A stretch of DNA of 53,937 bases from an uncultured Bacteroidales bacterium (GTDB lineage: Bacteria; Bacteroidota; Bacteroidia; Bacteroidales; JAUNSR01), in contig CAMTOJ010000018.1 in assembly GCA_947074145.1 (NCBI GenBank), positions 1 through 53,937 on the forward strand, written 5' to 3'. Below, piece after piece: positions 7,947-18,329 of the stretch. Position 1 is the first letter of the stretch, and each line of letters starts with the position of its first letter. The notes under the pieces are model-generated. The model did not search any database. It saw only the letters and a program-made list of their open reading frames with translations, and was not told the origin of the DNA. The translations under genes were made by a program, and so were the position numbers.

Positions 7947-9296
7947 TTACCATGAATAATTGAAGCCAAATAAAAGAAGTTCTTTATATTGGAAATCTTC
8001 AATATCCGGTCCGCGACTATCATCATATCTGATATGAACTACAAGTCTTGTAGAAAAGAATTTATTTATTGTAAAGTTGAATTCATTTTCAAAATCTCCC
8101 TGAGATGTTTCATAATTGGTAAATCCAAACAACCTTGATCTCCAACTGATATTATTTGTTATTTTCCAATTCAAACTTCCTGTCAAAGAGGAACCGACCT
8201 GATTATCAGTATGGCGTCCCTCTTTAATACCAAAGTCTTGTTCAGTTATCTCTTTTATATTTGCCACATATTTAAGATTGTAGGCAATAGGAGCCAGAAG
8301 AAGAGAGTATTCAAGATTTCCTTTTGTGTTTTTTCTTTTATAGTCCATACCGACACTTATATTAGTCTCAGCAGGAGAAAGAAATTGAGTTTTCAATTGA
8401 TCTGTATTGGCAGCATAATTATTAAAAACCTGAGTTTTAAACAATACAGATGTTGCATAATACCAATTCTTGATAGCTTTTAATCCGAATTTGGAATTTA
8501 TCTGAAACAAGTTGTCATTAACACGAAACATACGCATTGTATCGCTCTCTGTTGTATAGAAACCGGTTCTGATATCAAGGCCTGTTTCGAATTCTATTTT
8601 ACCATTTGGGTCAAAATGCTTGATATTCATCCTTTGAATTCCCAAAATATTGATATTACTCTCACCACCCTGATACCAATTTTCCGATACATAATTTTGA
8701 GTAAACTGAATAGAGTTATTGAAAGATACTTTCCATCTGTCAGCTCTTGGGAGCCCCATACCAATTGTACCTGCTTCAATTTGAGTTCCAACAAGACGTA
8801 TTGAATTCTTATTTATCTCATAATTCAGGACCTCTTCCTTTGGAGGAATTGGCAATGCATTCCAATAGTAGGTTATTTTATATGGGTTTTGAGCAATAGC
8901 TTTTTCCATAGACCGTAACCTCATAGAGTCAATTTCAATTTCCTTTTCGTATAAACATGATGAAAGGAACTTCTCATATTTGGGAGGTGTGATTGTTTTG
9001 TTTAATGGTGAAATTTCAAAGCAATAAGATGTTTGCTTGCCAAAAAACATTAAAGGCAGTAATAATGGATTCGAATAATCAACATCCATGTCTACAAATA
9101 AATGATCGGTAGAAGGATGATATTTTAGAGTATCGGCAAGTATAGCTTTTGCAGTATCACATATTTCAACTCTTGGCATGCGCATCTGTTTTGAGTTGAT
9201 CGGTTTTTTTATATTTGAAAATGAATATATTGGAAACAATGTAGATAAAATCCCAATAAGTATTATAAACTTATAGCTTCTTGAATTAACAAGCAT
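7947..9296 (-). CDS. DUF3078 family outer-membrane beta-barrel protein
   Basis: A 449-residue protein with an N-terminal hydrophobic export signal (about residues 8-28). Its second half is made of alternating amphipathic strands that end in an aromatic residue (FGFNYSW), as outer-membrane barrels do. NYVSENWYQGGES near residue 205 is the DUF3078-type motif (N-W-x-x-G-G-E-S). The function of the family is unknown. The first 150 residues are a less conserved periplasmic part. It is read divergently from pyrG, and a TATTTTTG -7-like sequence (9342-9335, minus strand) lies upstream. Confidence 0.72.
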   Translation of the reverse strand: MLVNSRSYKFIILIGILSTLFPIYSFSNIKKPINSKQMRMPRVEICDTAKAILADTLKYHPSTDHLFVDMDVDYSNPLLLPLMFFGKQTSYCFEISPLNKTITPPKYEKFLSSCLYEKEIEIDSMRLRSMEKAIAQNPYKITYYWNALPIPPKEEVLNYEINKNSIRLVGTQIEAGTIGMGLPRADRWKVSFNNSIQFTQNYVSENWYQGGESNINILGIQRMNIKHFDPNGKIEFETGLDIRTGFYTTESDTMRMFRVNDNLFQINSKFGLKAIKNWYYATSVLFKTQVFNNYAANTDQLKTQFLSPAETNISVGMDYKRKNTKGNLEYSLLLAPIAYNLKYVANIKEITEQDFGIKEGRHTDNQVGSSLTGSLNWKITNNISWRSRLFGFTNYETSQGDFENEFNFTINKFFSTRLVVHIRYDDSRGPDIEDFQYKELLLFGFNYSW

Positions 9297-9414
9297 AATT
9301 AATTGAATGTATTAAATAATATAGTATCAAAATACAAAAATAATTAATAAAGCTTTATAATAGAAATAAAAATTCTAATTAATGATTAAATCAAGGTATA
9401 TCCGATATTTTTTG

Positions 9415-9422
9415 TAATTTTG
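9415..9422 (+). promoter_or_regulatory. candidate -7 box for pyrG-yidC
   Basis: TAATTTTG fits TAnnTTTG and lies 50 bp before the GTG start of pyrG. No TTTG is found at the expected -33 distance. Confidence 0.4.
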
Positions 9423-9459
9423 ACGTCCGGTATAACATGTATGTAAAAATATAATATAA

Positions 9460-11070
<1,611 letters not shown>

Positions 11071-11161
11071 TCATATAGGAATTTCCCGAAAAAATATAGA
11101 ATTAAATTTTTTATTAACTTATCTAAAGTATTGAAATTTATTTCAATAAATAATTTATAAA

Positions 11162-13051
11162 ATGGACAAAAACAGTATAACAGGATTTGTTCTTATTGCG
11201 GTTTTGATATTTGCTTTCAGTTGGTATAATAAACCTACCGAAGAACAAATGCAGGCGCAAAGAAGAGAAAAAGATTCAATATACGAATTTCAACAGGAAG
11301 AATTCAGAAAATCAGAAAATGCAAATTATGCAGAAATAAAAGCCGCATCTGAAACTATAAAAGATTCAGCAGCTTTAGCTAACAATTTCGGTGCTTTCGC
11401 TTCCTCTGTTTATGGTAAGGAAGAGATCATTTCTTTGGAGAATGAAGTCATTTCTCTTAAGTTTTCAACTAAAGGGGCAAAGATGCAAAATGCACTTTTG
11501 AAGAAATATGATACTTATGAAGAAAAGCCTGTAATATTGTTTGATGAAAACAATGGTAACTATAGTTTCTCTTTTGTTACTGCAAATCAAAGAGTCATAT
11601 CTACGGATGAACTCTATTTTAACGTAATTCAAAATAAAGAGATTGATGGAAATCAGGTTTTAAGAATGCGTCTTAATGCCGGTGATGATGCTTTCATTGA
11701 TTTTGTATATACAATCGCTCCCAATAGTTATGTTATAAAATTTGATATTCAACAAAAGAACATTGCAGGAGTATTATCTCCTACATCATCTTTTGCCAAC
11801 TTTATTTGGACTCAAAACTTACGCAGACAGGAGAAGGGTAGAGTATTTGAAGAAAGAAACAGTAATCTATATTATAAGTTTATCAATGATGATGTCGATT
11901 ATCTTAAAGCTGATAAAGACCAAAAAGAAGCTATCACAGGTAGACTTAAATGGATTGGATATAAAAATCAGTTCTTCTCATCTGTACTTATTGCAAAAGA
12001 GGGATTCTCAAATGCAGTACTTGATTCACGAATTATAAAAGAGGGTGAATATCTTAAAAAATTCAGATCTGAAGCTGAAATCGATATAAATACCAAAGAA
12101 GTTAACATGGCATCATTTGACTTTTTCCTTGGACCAAATTTATATCCTCTACTTAAAGATATTGACAATGAATATGGAAAAGATGCTGATCTGAAACTAG
12201 AAAAACTTGTAACTCTTGGAGCAAGTGTATTCAGATGGGTTAATGTTTATATTGTTATACCTATATTTACTTTCCTTGGAAAATATATCTCTAATTATGG
12301 TATAATTATTCTTCTCTTGACTATTTTCATCAAGTTGATAATTTTCCCTTTCACATATAAATCATATCTCTCTCAAGCCAAAATGAGAGTCATTCGTCCT
12401 GAGATTCAAGAGATAAATGATAAATTCCCGGGAACGGAAAATCAGATGAAACGTCAACAGGAAACAATGGCATTATATTCAAAAGCCGGAGTTAATCCAA
12501 TGGGAGGATGTCTTCCGATGTTATTCCAAATGCCGGTTCTCTTTGCATTGTTTCAATTTTTTCCATCTTCGATAGAACTTAGAGGTGAATCATTCCTATG
12601 GGCAAAAGACCTTTCGACTTATGATTCTATAGTAAGTTGGACAGGATATATTCCTTTGATTACACCATATTTCGGAAACCATATCTCTTTATTCTGTCTT
12701 CTGATGACAGCGACTAATCTTGTATATATTCATTTAAGTATGAGTGCTAATACAATGAATCAGCCTGGAATGGGAGGAATGAAAGTGATGCAATATATGA
12801 TGCCGGTAATGTTTATGGTATTTTTCAATAACTATGCAGCCGGATTAAGTTATTATTATTTTGTTTCTCTGCTTATCACAATTGGGCAGACTTACGGAGT
12901 TCGTTTATTTATTAATGAAGATAAATTAAGAGCTCAAATGTTGGACAATGCAAAGAAGCCAAAAAAGAAAAGCGGATTTATGGCAAGACTTGAGGAAGCT
13001 CAACGCCAGCAACAAGCTGCAATGCGCCAACAACAGAAAAATAAAAAATAA
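11162..13051 (+). CDS. yidC: membrane protein insertase YidC
   Basis: Inserts and folds inner-membrane proteins, alone or with Sec. The 629-residue protein has one N-terminal membrane segment (residues 7-22), then a large periplasmic beta-rich domain to about residue 350. The conserved five-helix insertase core follows: PIFTFLGKYISNYG, a coiled cytoplasmic loop with the QAKMR motif, GGCLPMLFQMPV, and a final pair of helices. The tail is rich in Gln and Lys (RQQQKNKK), as in other Gram-negative YidC. It is followed by a hairpin terminator. Confidence 0.95.
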   Translation: MDKNSITGFVLIAVLIFAFSWYNKPTEEQMQAQRREKDSIYEFQQEEFRKSENANYAEIKAASETIKDSAALANNFGAFASSVYGKEEIISLENEVISLKFSTKGAKMQNALLKKYDTYEEKPVILFDENNGNYSFSFVTANQRVISTDELYFNVIQNKEIDGNQVLRMRLNAGDDAFIDFVYTIAPNSYVIKFDIQQKNIAGVLSPTSSFANFIWTQNLRRQEKGRVFEERNSNLYYKFINDDVDYLKADKDQKEAITGRLKWIGYKNQFFSSVLIAKEGFSNAVLDSRIIKEGEYLKKFRSEAEIDINTKEVNMASFDFFLGPNLYPLLKDIDNEYGKDADLKLEKLVTLGASVFRWVNVYIVIPIFTFLGKYISNYGIIILLLTIFIKLIIFPFTYKSYLSQAKMRVIRPEIQEINDKFPGTENQMKRQQETMALYSKAGVNPMGGCLPMLFQMPVLFALFQFFPSSIELRGESFLWAKDLSTYDSIVSWTGYIPLITPYFGNHISLFCLLMTATNLVYIHLSMSANTMNQPGMGGMKVMQYMMPVMFMVFFNNYAAGLSYYYFVSLLITIGQTYGVRLFINEDKLRAQMLDNAKKPKKKSGFMARLEEAQRQQQAAMRQQQKNKK

Positions 13052-13073
13052 TTTTTGATCAATAAATTTTATA

Positions 13074-13108
13074 TTAAAGCGTGGCAGATTGTCACGCTTT
13101 AATATTTT
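13074..13108 (+). terminator. hairpin terminator after yidC
   Basis: The 10-bp stem TTAAAGCGTG/CACGCTTTAA with a 9-nt loop is followed by a T-rich stretch, 23 bp after the yidC stop and just before the NCS2 permease gene. Confidence 0.7.
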
Positions 13109-13120
13109 ATAGGAACTAAA

Positions 13121-14431
13121 ATGTATAATTCTTTCACCCAGAAACTTTTTAAACTTAAAGAACATTCAACCTCACCCAAAGCGGAATTCATAGGCGGAAT
13201 GACATCTTATATGACAATGGCTTATATATTGATGGTTAATCCCGCCATCCTATCAGAAACCGGAATGGATAAAGATGCAGTATTTACAGCAACAGCAATT
13301 TCTGCAATAATAGGATGTCTTTTGATGGGGATAATTGCCAATCTTCCTGTTGCGCTTGCCCCGGGAATGGGATTAAATGCTTTTTTTGCATATACCGTTG
13401 TTTTACAGATGGGGTATTCGTGGGAGATGGCTCTTGCTGCAGTTTTTATAGAAGGAGTAATATTTATACTTCTTACACTTTTCAATATAAGAGAAGCCAT
13501 AGTAAAGGCTATTCCGCAAACCATGAAATTGAGTATATCGGTAGGAATAGGATTGTTTATAACGACAATTGGACTCTCAGGATCAGGTGTAATAGTTAGT
13601 GGACCTGTAATTTCAAAATTGGGAGATCTGACAGATCCTAAAGTTTTCATGACAATATTTTCTGTAGTATTGATTGGCGTTTTATTAATAAAAAATATAA
13701 AAGGGGCATTGTTGATAGGAATGCTAATAACCACAATTCTTGCTATTCCTTTTGGCATTGTTTCATTTGATGACGGTTTTACTCCATTTAGTTTACCACC
13801 CTCAATTTCTCCCGTACTTTTCAAGATGGACTTTACACGTTTGATGTCGATGGATATGCTTGTAGTGGTTCTTACCTTTATCTTTATGGATCTTTTCGAT
13901 ACTGCAGGAACACTTATCGCAGTTTGTACAAAGGCAGGTCTTATCGATAAAAATGGGAATCCTAACAATAGTAAAAGAGCATTTCTATCAGATGCAATTG
14001 CAACAACGATAGGAGCATCACTTGGTACAAGTACCGTTACTTCATTCGTTGAGAGTGCCTCAGGAGTGGCAGCAGGAGGTAGAACCGGATTAACAGCTGT
14101 TTTCACCGCATTGTTCTTTTTTCTTTCCCTATTTATAGCTCCGATATTCAATATTGTTCCTATATGTGCAACCTCGGCAGCACTGATTATAGTTGGATTA
14201 TTTATGATAACAATTGTATCGGATATTGATTTCGAAGATTATAGGAATGCCATTCCTGCATTTATAACAATTGTAATGACTCCATTATCATACAGTATTG
14301 CAGATGGAATAATATTTGGAGTATTAACATATGTAGGAATACATATTCTTGCAGGCGATTATAAGAAAATCGGAATTCCAATGTATTTACTTTCTGTAGT
14401 CTTCATTGCGAAAATAATATTCCTCAGATAA
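13121..14431 (+). CDS. NCS2 family purine (adenine/guanine/hypoxanthine) permease
   Basis: Inner-membrane nucleobase:H+ symporter of the AzgA/PbuG/GhxP branch, 436 residues with about 12-14 hydrophobic segments. Diagnostic pieces are EFIGGMTSYMTMAYIL near the N terminus, APGMGLNAFFAY in helix 3, FMDLFDTAGTLI, and GTSTVTSFVESASGVAAGGRTGLTA in the substrate-site helices. Whether it prefers adenine or guanine/hypoxanthine cannot be told. The gene is transcribed alone, with terminators before and after it. Confidence 0.9.
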   Translation: MYNSFTQKLFKLKEHSTSPKAEFIGGMTSYMTMAYILMVNPAILSETGMDKDAVFTATAISAIIGCLLMGIIANLPVALAPGMGLNAFFAYTVVLQMGYSWEMALAAVFIEGVIFILLTLFNIREAIVKAIPQTMKLSISVGIGLFITTIGLSGSGVIVSGPVISKLGDLTDPKVFMTIFSVVLIGVLLIKNIKGALLIGMLITTILAIPFGIVSFDDGFTPFSLPPSISPVLFKMDFTRLMSMDMLVVVLTFIFMDLFDTAGTLIAVCTKAGLIDKNGNPNNSKRAFLSDAIATTIGASLGTSTVTSFVESASGVAAGGRTGLTAVFTALFFFLSLFIAPIFNIVPICATSAALIIVGLFMITIVSDIDFEDYRNAIPAFITIVMTPLSYSIADGIIFGVLTYVGIHILAGDYKKIGIPMYLLSVVFIAKIIFLR

Positions 14432-14477
14432 TCAGAAAAAATTAAAAATAATTTTTATTAGCGAATGTTTAATTAAA

Positions 14478-14522
14478 AGAAGATTAAATCACAAAGTTAT
14501 ATGTGGTTTAATCTTTTTTTTT
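14478..14522 (+). terminator. hairpin terminator after NCS2 permease
   Basis: The stem AAGATTAAATCACA pairs with TGTGGTTTAATCTT (one wobble), with an 8-nt loop and a T9 run. Confidence 0.85.
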
Positions 14523-14677
14523 ACGTTAATAATACTATATAATTAAATTGAGAAGAGAGGAAGGAGGTAAAAATGAAATAAAAATTAAATATTGGTACAA
14601 GCAAAATAATAACCTTTAAATTCCAGAATATTCATACCAAAACCATAGTTTAGGAAATAAACTATTCATTACCTCTA

Positions 14678-15136
14678 ATGTTTTATAATAAAGTAATGAA
14701 TATGCCACGCCATCTAATTGATAACTATCCATTCCTGTCAATTTGGAAGATATATATGATTCCAATTATCATTGTTTGTTTTCTAAACTATCTGATGTTA
14801 TATGCCTTTTACCTTGATAATCATATGCAATACGTATTAAACTTCTTTGGTGTATTTGCAGTGATAACATTTATAATGTCTATCATGATATTTATAGGTC
14901 AGTGTCGCAGTGTAAGTGGATTTCTTTATAATTATATATTCTGTAAAGTGGCAAAATTTATTATCTCAGTTATATTGCTTATACTGTTTTTAAGAAACGA
15001 ATCATTTGAATATGAATATGGTTTAATGAGTTTGGGGCTCATATTCTTTATTACTCAACTATGTGATAATTATATTTTTCTACACTATACAGACAAAGTG
15101 ATTACAAATTTATATACTGAGAATTACTCAAGATAA
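14678..15136 (+). CDS. small membrane protein of unknown function
   Basis: A 152-residue protein with four predicted hydrophobic helices (about residues 24-46, 52-74, 88-106 and 113-132) and no recognisable motif. The ATG at 14696 (MNMPRHL) is an alternative start that removes six residues. The stretch before it (14530-14677) has no promoter I can name. It contains the sequence AAGGAGGT followed by ATG-AAA-TAA. The downstream quinone reductase gene begins 95 bp later on the same strand, so the two may be co-transcribed. I do not recognise the family. Confidence 0.55.
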   Translation: MFYNKVMNMPRHLIDNYPFLSIWKIYMIPIIIVCFLNYLMLYAFYLDNHMQYVLNFFGVFAVITFIMSIMIFIGQCRSVSGFLYNYIFCKVAKFIISVILLILFLRNESFEYEYGLMSLGLIFFITQLCDNYIFLHYTDKVITNLYTENYSR

Positions 15137-15231
15137 AATTTAACATTATGTGATTAAATTAAATTTAGATAATTCCGAACTTTTAAGCTAATTATTTGTT
15201 TTATACAAAACAATATAAACAAATATAAGCA

Positions 15232-15843
15232 ATGCAACATCTCATAATTATAGCACATCCGAATCCTCAAAGTTTCAATCATGCGATATTGGAGAGGGTT
15301 AAGGATACATTATTACGTTTAGGAGCAAACGTAGAGGTTCGTGATTTATATAAAATGGGTTTTAATCCATGTTACGGTGAAGATGACATGCGTAAACTAC
15401 ATGGGGGCCATGCACCTCACGATGTTGTAGTTGAGCAGAAGTTTATTAAAGCCGCAGATAAAATTACAATAATTGCACCGATATGGTGGGGTTATGTTCC
15501 AGCGATTTTAAAAGGATATTTTGATAGAGTATTTAATCATGGATTTGCATATACAAATGTAAATGGTGGATTCAAAGGTCTTCTTGGTAATAAGAAATTT
15601 GGAATTATCAATACATTTTCAATGGACAATGTATATCCTGATTCCGATAAATCAAATGTGTTTATAGATAAATGTCTTGAAAAAAATATATTTGAGTTTT
15701 GCGGATCACCTTTATGTTTCCATAAAATGTTTTTCAATGTGACTGAATGTAGTCAGGATAAAAGAATTGAAATGCTTAATGATATAGAGAAGGAGATGGA
15801 AAAATTTGTTTTGGATCCTAATTATTGTCCTTATTTTGGATAA
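15232..15843 (+). CDS. NAD(P)H-dependent quinone/flavin oxidoreductase (flavodoxin-fold, NQO1/KefF type)
   Basis: A soluble 203-residue FMN or FAD reductase. The phosphate-binding first loop is AHPNPQSFNHAI (residues 8-19). IIAPIWWGYVPAILKGYFDRVFNHGFAY is the family core (P-x-W-W-[AG]-x-P-A-x-L-K-G-[WY]-x-D-R-V). It probably carries out two-electron quinone reduction in stress protection; the acceptor is unknown. There is no K+ efflux partner next to it, so a KefF-type regulator role is not supported. A strong terminator follows. Confidence 0.82.
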   Translation: MQHLIIIAHPNPQSFNHAILERVKDTLLRLGANVEVRDLYKMGFNPCYGEDDMRKLHGGHAPHDVVVEQKFIKAADKITIIAPIWWGYVPAILKGYFDRVFNHGFAYTNVNGGFKGLLGNKKFGIINTFSMDNVYPDSDKSNVFIDKCLEKNIFEFCGSPLCFHKMFFNVTECSQDKRIEMLNDIEKEMEKFVLDPNYCPYFG

Positions 15844-15865
15844 GTACACTTACCATAAACCTAAA

Positions 15866-15912
15866 AAATAAAGGCCTCAAATTAGATTTCTCTGATTTGA
15901 GGCCCTTATTTT
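15866..15912. terminator. terminator at the end of the quinone reductase gene
   Basis: The stem AATAAAGGCCTCAAAT/ATTTGAGGCCCTTATT has one mismatch, a 12-nt loop and a trailing T-rich tail. It may also serve the convergent PCMD gene; no other hairpin is seen between 15913 and 16133. Confidence 0.8.
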
Positions 15913-16133
15913 ATTAAAACTATTTTTAGTGTCAGAATATTATCTCTCCGAAATTCTTGCTTATATTAACGCTGAAATTTGTATATAAATTCACTAAGGA
16001 GTTCTGTTTAAAGTCACTTTGTAATTTCTGATATACATCAAACTATAATATGATATTATCAACTAAAAAATGTATAATCCAAAATGATTAAACAAACGAT
16101 AAGAGAAATATGAGATTTGCTGATTAATAATTA

Positions 16134-17087
16134 TTATTCTACAATTTCGACATTGTCGATCCATAAAATATCACCCACAGCACCTACATAAGCACCTCCA
16201 TATCCGGAAGAAAATCTAACGATGATATGAGTTGGCACGTCATCTTCATTTCCCCATTGAACTTCGCTGATCTGTTTATTTTGCCCCTTTGAATTTTTAC
16301 CACAAATTATCTTATCTCCAAATTGAAGATCCATATAATCTTTGAAATCGGGGTCCTTAGAAATATCTCCATATTTAATAGGCAGTTCATAACCGTTTAT
16401 CCAATCAGGCTGAGATTTATCTAATCTTACCCAACCGGTACCTATACGTTTGGCAAATATGTTTCCACCCTCATCCTCCCATCTTTTTTGAAGAATAACC
16501 GAGACTTCAGCCGCATTCTTACCATCAAGTTTAGATTTCGAAAATCCTGTAGCCTTTATTCTATTTCCACCGGTTTTTGCCTTATAATCAAACTTAATAG
16601 CCTTAGGACGCTTATCATATTCGATACCCTGCATTAGTTTTTGCATCGGATCTTTACTATCTCTGACCGGTTCGGCAATTGAACCAAGAAAGAAAGTACC
16701 AGTGGCAAGAACTTTAATATTTATTATTCCAAGCACAACCACCTCTTCAAGACGAGTTTCAAGACGGGCGCAATAACCACCATCTCTTTCCTCCGGAAAA
16801 ACAGTGCTACTAACCTTTACAATTCCTGAAACCTTAGCATAAACACTTGAAGTTTCCCAAGGCGAATCACCTATTTCTCTAACCTTTTCACCGATTATGG
16901 TATCTGTCTTTCCTATCTCATAAAGGACCTTTGTCTTTCCACCGATAATTCCACTCTCTTTCATCTCCCTTCTTACCCAAGTATTCATATCTGAATATGG
17001 AAAAGCATTATTTTTAGAGATTTCCTCAGCAAACAAAGAGAGAGTCATAACAAGAGCCGCACTAAACAAATAAAACCTTTTTAGCAT
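16134..17087 (-). CDS. secreted PCMD-domain protein, last gene of the sulfonation cluster
   Basis: A 317-residue protein with a type I signal peptide (cleavage near Ala20, ...SLFA). The mature part opens with NAFPYSDMNTW. It contains RPKAIKFDYK in the middle and ends with a strand like HIIVRFSSGYGG followed by GDILWIDNVEIV, the pattern of PCMD (putative carbohydrate metabolism) domains of Bacteroidota. PCMD proteins are beta-sandwich proteins of the envelope and are often thought to bind glycans. Only 28 bp separate it from the sulfotransferase, so they are almost certainly co-transcribed. That makes it a candidate acceptor, carrier or binder of the sulfonated product; this link is inference. 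Confidence 0.72.
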   Translation of the reverse strand: MLKRFYLFSAALVMTLSLFAEEISKNNAFPYSDMNTWVRREMKESGIIGGKTKVLYEIGKTDTIIGEKVREIGDSPWETSSVYAKVSGIVKVSSTVFPEERDGGYCARLETRLEEVVVLGIINIKVLATGTFFLGSIAEPVRDSKDPMQKLMQGIEYDKRPKAIKFDYKAKTGGNRIKATGFSKSKLDGKNAAEVSVILQKRWEDEGGNIFAKRIGTGWVRLDKSQPDWINGYELPIKYGDISKDPDFKDYMDLQFGDKIICGKNSKGQNKQISEVQWGNEDDVPTHIIVRFSSGYGGAYVGAVGDILWIDNVEIVE

Positions 17088-17115
17088 GTCTACTATCTTT
17101 TATGTGACACAAATA

Positions 17116-18225
17116 TTATAAAGAATAACCCCAGCGGTCAAGAGCAAATTTCCAATTCTTCTCCACAAGCTCTACTGTGCGAGGATCATAATTGTATTTA
17201 TTCTTCTTATAACCTTTTTTCTTATCAAGATAAGCCACTATATCAGCTTCAGCTTCTTTGAATCCCGGAAGATTAAGAGTAGAATAGATCTTCTTTGTTA
17301 TTTCAAGCGCATCAGCCTCAATATCTTCAAACTTCACTTCTATAAGATTGCCCTCAGGTACAAGTACTTTATCCTCTTCATATTTATCATACATAGTCTT
17401 ATAAACTTTCAGAATCTGTTCCTCAATCTTTTCATTTGAGAAATCCTGTAGTTTTAGAGGCTGAATTGTATTTGTAAAGAAAGAGCGAGTAGATTCAAAT
17501 ACAGTGTAAGGATTACGTACAAGGTAAATGAATTTTGCCTTTGGATATATTTCAAGTATCTCCTTTATTCTCGCAGTGTGAGGGGGATTCTTAGACAAGA
17601 ATTGTGTACCGTTAGTATTATGAAGAGAGATCTTCACTAATTGGCGGAAAGTATCTTGAAATTCCTTTTTATCTGCCGCAGATGCTTTTTTGAATGTAAG
17701 ATAATGATCTGTGTAATAATCCCATGATTTAGGGAAAAACCAGAAATTATAATAATTTACAGTTGTCATATTAGCCAGTGCAAACTCCTCTTCCTGTGGT
17801 AAGTCCACATTCAGCTCCATATTATCGGTAGGACGCTTATCAGGCATAAGAAAAGCCATATTCTTTTTAAAGAACGATTGACCGAAAAGCATCAAATTAG
17901 GAAATACGGTTTGATAAGTTGTATTATAACCGAAATGTTTATCAAGAGCTAATATGTTGTGAACAAAAGTTGTACCGCTTCTCCAGTGTCCGAGAATGAA
18001 AACAGGTTCATCTTCATATTGAAATGTTTCCTTCTCAATCTTTTTTAATTTTTTATTCTCTATCGGTTGAAGAAGAGAAAGAAGACGACAAATAGATTTA
18101 GTAAGAAAATATTTATTTTTAAAACCTTTATCTATGGGTTGATTTGCCGATGTACGTTTGAATGTATTCCATTTTGCACCCACCATTGTATTTACAGGTA
18201 GTTTGCTGAATTCTAATAACCCCAT
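17116..18225 (-). CDS. PAPS-dependent sulfotransferase family protein
   Basis: Cytoplasmic sulfotransferase of 369 residues. The 5'-phosphosulfate loop is GHWRSGTTFVHN (RSGTT at 82-86). The conserved FLSKNPPHTARI carries the likely general base His216. The 3'-phosphate site is IYLVRNPYTVFESTRSF (Arg237, Ser245). It moves a sulfo group from PAPS to an unknown hydroxyl acceptor, possibly a sterol, lipid or sugar. From memory, Bacteroides thetaiotaomicron has a similar sulfotransferase beside cys genes that acts on steroids. A hairpin lies between it and cysN, and the downstream PCMD gene is tightly linked. Confidence 0.85.
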   Translation of the reverse strand: MGLLEFSKLPVNTMVGAKWNTFKRTSANQPIDKGFKNKYFLTKSICRLLSLLQPIENKKLKKIEKETFQYEDEPVFILGHWRSGTTFVHNILALDKHFGYNTTYQTVFPNLMLFGQSFFKKNMAFLMPDKRPTDNMELNVDLPQEEEFALANMTTVNYYNFWFFPKSWDYYTDHYLTFKKASAADKKEFQDTFRQLVKISLHNTNGTQFLSKNPPHTARIKEILEIYPKAKFIYLVRNPYTVFESTRSFFTNTIQPLKLQDFSNEKIEEQILKVYKTMYDKYEEDKVLVPEGNLIEVKFEDIEADALEITKKIYSTLNLPGFKEAEADIVAYLDKKKGYKKNKYNYDPRTVELVEKNWKFALDRWGYSL

Positions 18226-18292
18226 TTTTTAATATAATATGATTAAACCTTATAAAAACTAATTTCAAAATATTGCAATTAGTTATTCTATT

Positions 18293-18323
18293 TATCCTGC
18301 AACATGAATAGAGTTGCAGGATA
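18293..18323 (-). terminator. hairpin between cysN and the sulfotransferase gene
   Basis: The perfect 11-bp stem TATCCTGCAAC/GTTGCAGGATA has a 9-nt loop and starts 6 bp after the cysN stop. In the direction of transcription no T-run follows it, so it is more likely a partial attenuator or an mRNA-stabilising or processing hairpin than a full terminator. Confidence 0.5.
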
Positions 18324-18329
18324 TATTAT

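Noticed and set aside
13222..14151. A 309-codon minus-strand frame opposite the NCS2 permease gene.
   Set aside because: It is the mirror of a clear transporter gene, has no family motif, and its composition (rich in Ile, Thr, Ser, Pro) is what the complement of hydrophobic codons gives.
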